Positions 10,901 through 19,030 of a stretch of DNA of 64,000 bases are shown piece after piece (the first letter of the stretch is position 1; each line of letters opens with the position of its first letter). The stretch lies in NCBI RefSeq assembly GCF_021462225.1, contig NC_061796.1:48713613-48777612 (forward strand), given 5' to 3'. A program made the translations under genes and the position numbers. The DNA comes from Girardinichthys multiradiatus. Its lineage: Eukaryota; Chordata; Actinopteri; Cyprinodontiformes; Goodeidae. The notes beneath the pieces are model-generated. The model was given only the letters and a program-made list of their open reading frames with translations, had not been told where the DNA came from and did not search any database.

Positions 10901-12545
10901 TTTCTCCAGAAGGTTCCAAAGACGCCGGCGAAGGCCTGGACATACTGCGCCAACAAAGTCCTCCTCATCATCATCGGTGTCAAACTCTCGGCGGACGTCC
11001 AGGGACTCCTTCTGCTCCTTTCGGCGGTAGTAACGCTCCCGGCAGCAGGAGTTGATACGGAGCTCATCAATGCCCCAGTACTCAATCTCCTGAAGGAAGG
11101 AGATCTCACACAGCTCCTCCATGACGTGAAGGTGACCTGTCTGGTAGAAGTTCATCACATACCTGTGGACAACATAAAGAGATCAGTTTGAACAAAGTCT
11201 TTAGAATCTCTGATATCTAAACGGGTCAGAATGGTGCAGACAAGAACTCAGTGAGGAGCTGAATACCAAACAGGAAACCAGACACAGAACATCAGCCCAC
11301 AGACACGGTCAGGCACAGTGATGGAGGGCTGGGGATTTGGGCTTGTTCTGCAGTCATGGAGTGGAGCACGAACTCCTCAGTAAACCCAAATATTCTAGAG
11401 TCCAATGTGAATCCATTTGTTGCCATCTGAAGCTTGGTCCAAACGGGATCATCAGCAGAACAACGATCCCAAACACAGCAGCAGATCTGCAACAGGATGG
11501 CTAAAAAGAACAAAATCAAGGTGCTGCAGTGGCCTAGTCAAAGTCCAAACCTCGATCTAATTGAAATGTTGATGATGTGGTTCCTAGCAGGAAAATGAAG
11601 GAAAATGGGATCCACTCCTTTCATGAACTCTGACTGCAACCATCAGGGGATACAAAGAGGTTGAACATGACAGGGGTTCTCAGAAACACAAGCAGCTGGA
11701 AATATTCAAGCCTTTCCTCATGTTTCTGTCACTGAGCTCCTCCAGCTGCTGATTATCTTACAGCTTTTCTTCCTGCCTCCAGGCTGAGAGGCTGCAGACA
11801 GTGGAAGCTGATTTACAGCAGAAAGAGTTAAACATGACCTGATCAACCTGGAACTGATCCAATACTGAATAGACCACATGTTTGGGTTCACCATGAAATG
11901 TTCACTTATCTTCAGTGCAAATAAAAACTAAAGACACAGCTTCCATCATCCCTCAGACTGATCTCCTGTGTTCCTGCATCTCCACAGGGTGATAATATCT
12001 GAAGGTGGTTTCAAATGAAATCTTTGTTAATGTTGCAGACCTCTTGATCTCATGAAGGAGTCCTTCAATGATCTTTGGTTGGATTCCTGTTTTTTTTTTT
12101 TTTTGTGTTTCTGAGAAGATGGGTAATTCTGTGTTTTACTAAAGGAATGAAGGAAGTATGAAGATGATTATTTCCTAATTTAAAACTTTAAAGCTTTTAC
12201 TTTTGACTTGAAACACCTACTCAAAGGTTTGGGAGTTTCTGTCGAAGAAGAACTCGTTTTTGAGGAAGTCAGCATCATCGCAGAGATCCAGCACAGAGTC
12301 TCGGCTGCAGCAAGCCAGCTTCCCTAATCTGGTCTCTGGGTGGGGCGCCAGCAGCTCTTGGGACATAACGTACCGACTCCCCCCGACGTTGATGACAAAA
12401 TCATGGAGCGGGTCTCTGACGCATGAGGCCGGCATCTCACTGAAGAAAACACTGGAGTCCAGAGATACCAGCGAGGCGCTGTCAGCGTAGACCTCCAGCC
12501 CTGCCATGGAGGTGGTGGGGAGGCCCATGATGGAGGAGAGAGGAG
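7467..12545 (-). CDS. kcnv1: kcnv1: silent voltage-gated K+ channel subunit Kv8.1 (3 coding exons)
   Basis: CDS = 12528-12221, 11162-10495, 7993-7467, all GT-AG; the exons sum to 1503 nt, 500 residues plus TAG. The T1 tetramerisation domain starts near residue 44 (NVGG 47-50). Membrane segments: S1 ~198-219, S2 ~241-262, S3 ~271-290, S4 ~304-322 with Arg every third residue, S5 ~342-362, pore loop with selectivity filter GYGD at 389-392, S6 ~402-425. The C-terminus ends GGDELWF, very close to mammalian KCNV1, which is also 500 residues. Family knowledge: Kv8 subunits do not form channels alone but join Kv2-type subunits in the plasma membrane and alter their gating; S6 here has ALPIAI where Kv1 channels have a PVP motif. 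Start choice: an ATG at 12570 is in frame, but it lies in a pyrimidine tract ending CAG at 12546, so I take the ATG at 12528 and a short 5' UTR. An upstream non-coding exon is inferred but not identified. Confidence 0.95.
7994..10494 (-). other. kcnv1: kcnv1 intron 2
   Basis: This 2.5-kb intron contains a solo LTR (9816-10143). Elsewhere I recognise no exon or element. The stretch 9150-9560 is less repetitive-looking than its surroundings, but I have no alignment to call it conserved. Confidence 0.8.
9816..10143 (-). mobile_element. Solo LTR, Ty3/gypsy-like, with 5-bp target duplication
   Basis: The 328-bp segment starts TGTCATA and ends TATGACA, and is flanked by GTATG at 9811-9815 and 10144-10148. 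Read on the minus strand it shows the order expected of an LTR promoter and terminator: a TATTTAAG box-like stretch, an AATAAAGA polyadenylation signal, then the end. Both LTR edges are present and no internal retroviral-type sequence follows, so it is a recombined solo LTR. The gypsy-like label rests on general resemblance to fish LTRs. Confidence 0.75.
10495..11162 (-). CDS. kcnv1: kcnv1 coding exon 2 (rest of T1, S1-S4)
   Basis: The acceptor TCCACAG/GTATG is at 11163 and the donor ACAG/GTAAAC at 10495. It carries residues 103-325 plus the first base of codon 326. The end of T1 (LQEIEYWGIDEL), S1, S2, S3 (NVIDLLAILPFY) and the S4 voltage sensor (RLLRTLRMLKLGRHSTG) read without a break. An acidic insert (DTDDDEEDF, ~164-172) precedes S1. 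Confidence 0.95.
10496..12220 (-). other. kcnv1: kcnv1 intron 1 (coding exons 1 to 2 on the minus strand, 12220-11163)
   Basis: The intron proper is 12220-11163; exon 2 occupies 11162-10495 inside the given span. Its only recognisable content is an old Tc1-like transposase fragment at about 11270-11600. A poly-T run lies near 12090. Confidence 0.7.
11270..11600 (+). mobile_element. Degenerate Tc1-like transposase fragment
   Basis: In shifted frames the plus strand reads pieces of a Tc1-type catalytic domain: a segment like QNDPKHSSR at about 11465 (second catalytic Asp) and 'GLVKVQT' from DNA typical of the SQSPDLN motif (cctagtcaaagtccaaacc) near 11533. Many stops and frameshifts are present and no terminal repeats were seen. 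It is an old fossil inside kcnv1 intron 1. Confidence 0.6.
12221..12545 (-). CDS. kcnv1: kcnv1 coding exon 1 (N-terminus and first half of T1)
   Basis: The acceptor CCTCCAG ends at 12546, 12529-12545 would be 5' UTR, and coding runs from the ATG at 12528. The donor is GA/GTAGGT at 12221. It encodes residues 1-102 plus two bases of codon 103, including the NVGG turn and the acidic LCDDAD segment. The exon's upstream flank is occupied by a Tc1-type terminal repeat that starts only about 31 bp from the splice acceptor. Confidence 0.88.
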
Positions 12546-12576
12546 CTGGAGGAGAAGAAACAGAAAACATCTGGTA

Positions 12577-12773
12577 CAGGTCCTTCTCAAAATATTAGCA
12601 TATTGTGATAAAGTTTATTATTTTCCATAATGTAATGATGAAAATGTAACATTCATATATTTTAGATTCATTGCACACTAACTGAAATATTTCAGGTCTT
12701 TTATTGTCTTAATACGGATGATTTTGGCATACAGCTCATGAAAACCCAAAATTCCTATCTCACAAAATTAGCA
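12577..12773 (+). mobile_element. Lone Tc1-type terminal inverted repeat
   Basis: About 197 bp starting CAGGTCCTTCTC after a TA dinucleotide. It matches the left end of the complete element at 15555 with three differences that I can see, up to 'cacaaaattagca', where it passes straight into the 12-bp minisatellite. The rest of the transposon and its other end are missing. Confidence 0.9.
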
Positions 12774-13709
12774 ACCCCGGTGAGAACCCCAGTGAGAACT
12801 CCAGTGAGAACCCCGGTGAGAACTCCAGTGAGAACCCCGTTGAGAACTCCAGTGAGAACTCCGGTGAGAACCCCAGTGAGAACTCCAGTGAGAACCCCAG
12901 TGAGAACTCCAGTGAGAACCCCAGTGAGAACCTAAATGAGAACTCCAGTGAGAACCCCGGTGAGAACCCCGGTGAGAACTCCGGTGAGAACCCCAGTGAG
13001 AACTCCAGTGAGAACCCCAGTGAGAACCCCAGGGAGAACCCCGGTGAGAACTCCGGTGAGAACCCCAGTGAGAACTCCAGTGAGAACTCCAGTGAGAACC
13101 TAAATGAGAACTCCAGTGAGAACCCCAGTGAGAACCCCAGTGAGAACTCCAGTGAGAACCCCAGTGAGAACCTAAATGAGAACTCCAGTGAGAACTCCAG
13201 TGAGAACCCCAGTGAGAACTCCAGTGAGAACCCCAGTGAGAACCCCAGTGAGAACCTAAATGAGAACTCCAGTGAGAACCCCGGTGAGAACTCCGGTGAG
13301 AACCCCAGTGAGAACTCCAGTGAGAACCCCGGTGAGAACCCCAGTGAGAACCCCGGTGAGAACTCCGGTGAGAACCCCAGTGAGAACTCCAGTGAGAACC
13401 CCAGTGAGAACCCCAGTGAGAACCTAAATGAGAACTCCAGTGAGAACTCCAGTGAGAACCCTGGTGAGAACTCCAGTGAGAACCCCAGTGAGAACCTAAA
13501 TGAGAACTCCAGTGAGAACTCCAGTGAGAACCCTGGTGAGAACTCCAGTGAGAACCCCGGTGAGAACCCTGGTGAGAACCCCAGTGAGAACCCCAGTGAG
13601 AACTCCAGTGAGAACTCCAGTGAGAACCCCAGTGAGAACTCCAGTGAGAACCCCAGTGAGAACTCCAGTGAGAACCCCCGTGAGAACCTCGGTGAGAACT
13701 CCGGTGAGG
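12774..13709. repeat. 12-bp minisatellite, about 78 units, with 324-bp higher-order period
   Basis: The unit is cccagtgagaac, with variants ccccgg/ctccag/ctccgg. Rarer 'cctaaatgagaa' units begin at 12931, 13099, 13171, 13255, 13423 and 13495; the spacings 168, 72, 84, 168, 72 repeat with a period of 324 bp (27 units). Because 12 is a multiple of 3, every frame stays open, giving long artificial ORFs on both strands. The array lies between the Tc1-type end and the L1 remnant. Confidence 0.97.
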
Positions 13710-15552
13710 AGCTGTTTCTGGTTGGGTGATGTATAATAAAACATCATCTGCATAAAGCAAAACTTTATTAGTAGTTTAATGTGTTATAAATAGTTGGATC
13801 TTTCTGCAAAGGGCTCTGTGGCCAGAGAGAGTGGGCATCTCTGTGTGAATCAAAATCTGGTTGGTAACAATATGAGCATGAAGATGGACATAAAACCATT
13901 TAACTATTAAAATCACATTTTCACCCCATTTAAATCTTCTCAAACGTTTGCATCAGGTCATTCAGTCTGGTCCAATGCCTTTTCAGCATCGAGGTCAACC
14001 AGTTTGCCAGTAGAATAAATAATGAGAAGTAATTGTGTAAGATTGAAAGATGAATTTTTCTGGGTTATAAATCCGGTCTAATCGGGTGTACTAGACAGGG
14101 TTTAATCCGTTGGGCAGTATGTTGGAGAATATTTTCCCATCTGGACTTAGTAAAGGCATCTTGCAACTGTAATAGCCTCTGTAAGGGTAGGAAGGATAAG
14201 GCCTGTCAGCTGGAGGCTGAGTAAATGTTTAATGCAGGTATGGACCATGTGGCCCTGGGGCTTTATTGCTTCTATTTCTTCTATTGTTATTTCTAAGTCC
14301 AGCTGCACCAGTTATCCAGGAACCGTTTCTTGGAGTCATAGTCTATATTCTGCATAGCATAAACACTTTGATAAAACATTAAAAATGGATCATTATTACC
14401 TTTAGGATTAGTTAAAACGTGGCCTCTGTTATTTCTAATGTTACTGTCTAATGTCTCCTGTTGTCTGAGTCGTCTATGTCGTTTATGACCGAGCTCAAAG
14501 TATTTCTGCTTGGTGTTCAGAAATGCTTTACTGGTTTTTGCTAAGAGTAAATTATTATATTCATACTTTAAAGACATGTTTTTTTATTTACAACATAGTG
14601 AAAGGTGTTTGGGTATTTAGTAGCACATCCTACTTTAGCAGGTATAGTTTCTGAATTATCATTAATATTAAAATACAGAAAATGTTTGCTTCCCTTCTTA
14701 TCTGGGAGTAAAGGGTTCGGTCTCCATACCTGCAGTGGTCTGCATGCATTGTGAGTGTTGAAGGTGCATGGGATAGGGCAGTGATCTGAAACGACAATCC
14801 AAAAGAAGGTGGTCAGTTCTGCTATACGAGTTATATCTTGATGAAAACAAGAAGTAATCTCTGCCAGTAGTGTTCACAATTCTGGGATAAACTGGAATAA
14901 TCACTGATGTTGAGAGAAAGACAGAGTAGTTTCTGAGCTGCTTGGATGAAGAGGATTTATCAAGGTTAGGCTCCAGTTAAATAAGATTTGTTTGGGACAT
15001 TTGTGGTAAAAGTTTCATCACTTCTTTAAAGAGAAACCGGCTCTCCACATTAGTGGCAGAAATATTCAATATAGTGAGAGGTATCCGTCCAGCCCAGTCA
15101 GCAATCCTTCTCTTATGCACAAATGAAACAACTACTTTCTTTACTGTAGCTGTAGCTCTGGCTTTGGCAGGGAAGAATGAATAAAATAAGCTCAATCCAC
15201 CTATATCTCAAACTTGTATGAAATGTTTCTTTCAAATGAGTTTCCTGCAAAATCTGATGTCAATGTTTTAAGGACTTTTCCTGTTTTCCCACATTCCAGC
15301 TAACAAAGGTCATATTTGTACCATTTTGTAAGTGTACGTTATTCTGAACAGGCATGTCAAAGGAAAGTAAGGAATGTTATCAGGATGTAAAACAACAACC
15401 CAGCATCTCATTCCTCCAGACTCCTCCAATAAGTATTGAAAAGGACAGATTTTCATGAATAAACTTCAGTTCCGCCGCTTCAACGAACAAACAGGCAGCA
15501 GCGTGAACAAGCTGCAGACAGCAACTGTACAAAGGAAAGAAGTAAAGTAGAA
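13710..15552 (-). pseudogene. L1-type LINE remnant, ORF2 part
   Basis: On the minus strand the reverse-transcriptase motif LYADDVLLYI reads at about 13760-13725, right beside the minisatellite. Upstream pieces follow in order: a linker segment between endonuclease and RT at 14577-14293 (NRGHVLTNPKGNNDPF) and decayed endonuclease-side sequence to about 15200. Stops and frameshifts are frequent. The part of ORF2 after the YADD box is absent and the 12-bp array stands in its place. Confidence 0.7.
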
Positions 15553-15554
15553 TA

Positions 15555-17164
15555 CAGGTCCTTCTCAAAATATTAGCATATTGTGATAAAGTTCATTATT
15601 TTCCATAATGTCATGATGAAAATTTAACATTCATATATTTTAGATTCATTGCACACTAACTGAAATATTTCAGGTCTTTTATTGTCTTAATACGGATGAT
15701 TTTGGCATACAGCTCATGAAAACCCAAAATTCCTATCTCACAAAATTAGCATATTTCATCCGACCAATAAAAGAAAAGTGTTTTTAATACAAAAAACGTC
15801 AACCTTCAAATAATCATGTACAGTTATGCACTCAATACTTGGTCAGGAATCCTTTTGCAGAAATGACTGCTTCAATGCGGCGTGGCATGGAGGCAATCAG
15901 CCTGTGGCACTGCTGAGGTCTTATGGAGGCCCAGGATGCTTCGATAGCGGCCTTTAGCTCATCCAGAGTGTTGGGTCTTGAGTCTCTCAACGTTCTCTTC
16001 ACAATATCCCACAGATTCTCTATGGGGTTCAGGTCAGGAGAGTTGGCAGGCCAATTGAGCACAGTGATACCATGGTCAGTAAACCATTTACCAGTGGTTT
16101 TGGCACTGTGAGCAGGTGCCAGGTCGTGCTGAAAAATGAAATCTTCATCTCCATAAAGCTTTTCAGCAGATGGAAGCATGAAGTGCTCCAAAATCTCCTG
16201 ATAGCTAGCTGCATTGACCCTGCCCTTGATAAAACACAGTGGACCAACACCAGCAGCTGACACGGCACCCCAGACCATCACTGACTGTGGGTACTTGACA
16301 CTGGACTTCTGGCATGTTGGCATTTCCTTCTCCCCAGTCTTCCTCCAGACTCTGGCACCTTGATTTCCGAATGACATGCAGAATTTGCTTTCATCCGAAA
16401 AAAGTACTTTGGACCACTGAGCAACAGTCCAGTGCTGCTTCTCTGTAGCCCAGGTCAGGCGCTTCTGCTGCTGTTCCTGGTTCAAAAGTGGCTCGACCTG
16501 GAGAATGCGGCACCTGTAGCCCATTTCCTGCCCACGCCTGTGCACGGTGGCTCTGGATGTTTCTACTCCAGACTCAGTCCACTGCTTCCGCAGGTCCCCC
16601 AAGGTCTGGAATCGGCCCTTCTCCACAATCTTCCTCAGGGTCCGGTCACCTCTTCTCGTTGTGCAGCGTTTTCTGCCACACTTTTTCCTTCCCACAGACT
16701 TCCCACTGAGGTGCCTTGATACAGCACTCTGGGAACAGCCTATTCGTTCAGAAATGTCTTTCTGTGTCTTACCCTCTTGCTTGAGGGTGTCAATAGTGGC
16801 CTTCTGGACAGCAGTCAGGTCGGCAGTCTTACCCATGATTGGGGTTTTGAGTGATGAACCAGGCTGGGAGTTTTAAAGGCCTCAGGAATCTTTTGCAGGT
16901 GTTTAGAGTTAACTCGTTGATTCAGATGATTAGGTTCATAGCTCGTTTAGAGACCCTTTTAATGATATGCTCATTTTGTGAGATAGGAATTTTGGGTTTT
17001 CATGAGCTGTATGCCAAAATCATCCGTATTAAGACAATAAAAGACCTGAAATATTTCAGTTAGTGTGCAATGAATCTAAAATATATGAATGTTAAATTTT
17101 CATCATGACATTATGGAAAATAATGAACTTTACCACAATATGCTAATATTTTGAGAAGGACCTG
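15555..17164 (-). mobile_element. Complete Tc1-like transposon with long terminal inverted repeats
   Basis: The element is 1610 bp, begins CAGGTCC and ends GGACCTG, with TA on both sides (15553-15554, 17165-17166). The terminal repeats are about 197 bp (15555-15752 and 16967-17164) and differ at only two positions that I can see. It encodes one uninterrupted transposase on the minus strand. It sits between the ORF1 and ORF2 parts of the L1 remnant, so it inserted after that L1. Confidence 0.95.
15832..16836 (-). CDS. Tc1/mariner transposase, DD34E, apparently intact
   Basis: The product is 334 residues with no frameshift or internal stop. It should bind the element's own terminal repeats and cut and paste it into TA sites in the nucleus. 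The N-terminus holds the paired helix-turn-helix DNA-binding region (residues ~1-110; ISERIGCSQSAVSRHL is the first recognition helix area). The catalytic triad is visible: Asp in LFSDESKF, Asp in IFQHDLAPAH and Glu in LNPIENLW, with 34 residues between the second Asp and the Glu. The length is normal for the family (~340). The start ATG is followed by GKTADLTAVQK. Activity cannot be judged from sequence alone, but all features needed are present. Confidence 0.93.
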   Translation of the reverse strand: MGKTADLTAVQKATIDTLKQEGKTQKDISERIGCSQSAVSRHLSGKSVGRKKCGRKRCTTRRGDRTLRKIVEKGRFQTLGDLRKQWTESGVETSRATVHRRGQEMGYRCRILQVEPLLNQEQQQKRLTWATEKQHWTVAQWSKVLFSDESKFCMSFGNQGARVWRKTGEKEMPTCQKSSVKYPQSVMVWGAVSAAGVGPLCFIKGRVNAASYQEILEHFMLPSAEKLYGDEDFIFQHDLAPAHSAKTTGKWFTDHGITVLNWPANSPDLNPIENLWDIVKRTLRDSRPNTLDELKAAIEASWASIRPQQCHRLIASMPRRIEAVISAKGFLTKY

Positions 17165-17166
17165 TA

Positions 17167-17750
17167 TGTTCCCTGTACTGCTGCTGACCTCCTTTAACAA
17201 CCCTAACCTTCTGACTGACACCCGTCAGTAGAAATAGACGCTCACTGTTTGTATTCAAGCACAACACTAGTAGGAAAACAGGCTGAGAGACTGTAATAAA
17301 TCCTTGTTGTTGATCCAGTTTATGCTGCGTTCTGCATAGTTAAGGGTCTCTTTTGGGTCACTTTCTTCTCACTGCCGTATGTCACTAGTAATTTCCCAGG
17401 ATATATTGGTCCATTTCTGGCACCAGGTATCCCATACAGTAACTATCTCACCATCGCAAACGCAGCTCTACACTTAGCTAGGGAAGGAGGGAAGTCTGGG
17501 AAGATTTTGGACCCTTATACCTCAGATCTCTGCAGCTTCCCGCAGTATTTCTTCACACACGGCAGACATGTTATCTCAAGAGGTCAGAGAGGGTCACATA
17601 GTTTAGGACTCTGGCGATTCACTCTGTGCGCTCGGTCAATAAGTGAATCCTCCTCGAGAGACGGTGAATATCCAGGATGTTCCTTCATTTTATTGAGCTC
17701 AGCCCTTTAAAACGCCAGTTTTATTGAGAAAGTGGATGCGACCCTAACCT
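17167..17750 (-). pseudogene. L1-type LINE remnant, ORF1 part
   Basis: The minus strand from about 17700 to 17260 reads an L1 ORF1-like series with one or more stops: DRAHRVNRQSP, then KIFPDFPPSLAKCRAAF, then YPGKLLVTYG. This matches the RNA-binding C-terminal region of L1 ORF1 proteins in motif order. With the ORF2 remnant at 13710-15552 it forms one L1 copy split by the Tc1-like element. Confidence 0.65.
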
Positions 17751-17952
17751 GGTAACGTTTTAACAGCTGGACCAAAACTTTACTATATTTCATTAATATA
17801 TTTTCAAACAGCTTTAAATATTAAACAGGAATATAATGTTTACAGAAAAAACATTAAAGGAACATGTTGCATCTAATTAGGAAAGAGAGCCTGCTGGACG
17901 TCCCTCCTGATATGGGATGGGTAATGTGTCGGGAAAAACGGGATGCTACATC

Positions 17953-18722
17953 TGTCATATCCACGGTGGTTGTGTGAAGGCTGGGTGCAGGCTGTGTTTT
18001 TTTCTCCTACGCAGGGTTGTGACTGGCAGGTGCTGCTACACAGGTGTCACTCATCAGTGAGCTATCAACCGGGGCTCTTAAGGAGTGGAAACCCAGAGGG
18101 AGGTATCAGCATGGCGTGGTAAACAGCTAGACCTCTGCTGCTCTGCAGTCTTGCTCCTAAGCGATCTCCTGAACATCTTGTTTTTTCTCCTCTGCCTACA
18201 GATCTGGTTTTGCCAGAAGCCACCGTGGATATTTTTCTGTCTCCTGTCTCCACCTGTGTCATGTTCAGAGGATTGAGGAAACTAAAGCCTCGACGCCTCT
18301 GCCTCCAACTCTGAACCCAGGTTCCTAGGCGACCCCTTCATCAAGCCTCTGAGGATCATCCACCTGCCTGTCCACCCTCCCATGGCTTTTCCCAATCACA
18401 GTGGAGAATACCGGAAAAGAGAAACACAGAATCATAGAAGCGAGGAAAGAATTCAGCCTCAGCCAACGTGGGTAAAGACTGATCCCTCCCCAGCCTCATG
18501 ACAAACTCTTCTTCAGTAAGTCAAACCCTGAGAGAGATTCTGATTATTTCTCCGTTCGCATTCTGGATTTCTCTAAGCCTCTCCTCCTTCCTCAGTATGA
18601 TCCCAATTCTGCCTGCTGATCCACTCCTGGTTCCTGTCCGATCTAGACCAGTAAAACTTAATAAACTGTCTTGGTCCTCATGGTTGTGTAAACTCAGATT
18701 CTGAGAAAAACTCACAATGACA
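17953..18722 (+). mobile_element. Probable solo LTR (770 bp) with near-perfect 5-bp target duplication
   Basis: It begins TGTCATATCC and ends CACAATGACA. The flanks are ACATC (17948-17952) and GCATC (18723-18727), a four of five match. AATAAA occurs at about 18658, shortly before the 3' end, as in LTRs. It has no long coding sequence. The part 17975-18110 has a diverged relative at 24895-25035. Confidence 0.6.
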
Positions 18723-18839
18723 GCATCATTTGATGAAAATGAAATCTATCAACCCACAGAAGGCTTCATCTGAAGAGAAATTTAATCTGAACTGATCCAG
18801 CAGGCTGGTCCAATCTGCTGAAATGTCATCCCAGCAACT

Positions 18840-19030
18840 CAACATGGTCCCCAGCAGTTTGGTTGGTGCCCAGATGTTTGTATCCATGCCTGACAACATC
18901 AGAGCATGCTCCTCATGAGATGATGGATGGTGTCCTGGAGTATCTCCTCCCAGATCCTCACCAGGTGGTGTCATATGTACCTAAACATGATGTCCCAAAG
19001 ATGTTCTACAGGTCTGTGTCCCTCCATGGA
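18840..19030 (-). mobile_element. Tc1-like transposase C-terminal fragment
   Basis: The minus strand from 19025 reads, across frameshifts, 'PVEHLWDIMFRY', then 'RIWEEI.QDTIHHLMRSM', a common C-terminal signature of fish Tc1-like transposases. It is short, has stops, and no terminal repeats were seen. Confidence 0.6.

Noticed and set aside
12529..12570. Upstream kcnv1 start at 12570 (MFSVSSPPA)
   Set aside because: These codons form a pyrimidine-rich tract ending in CAG, the normal look of a splice acceptor; the ATG at 12528 gives exactly 500 residues. It cannot be fully excluded without transcripts.
12768..13760. 330-residue and other long ORFs rich in GSHWSS or RTPV repeats
   Set aside because: They arise because the 12-bp unit never brings a stop in any frame. 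The only real coding trace is the L1 YADD end at the start of the minus-strand ORF.
16432..16876. Plus-strand ORFs of 73-109 residues over the Tc1 transposase
   Set aside because: They are antisense shadows of the intact minus-strand transposase.
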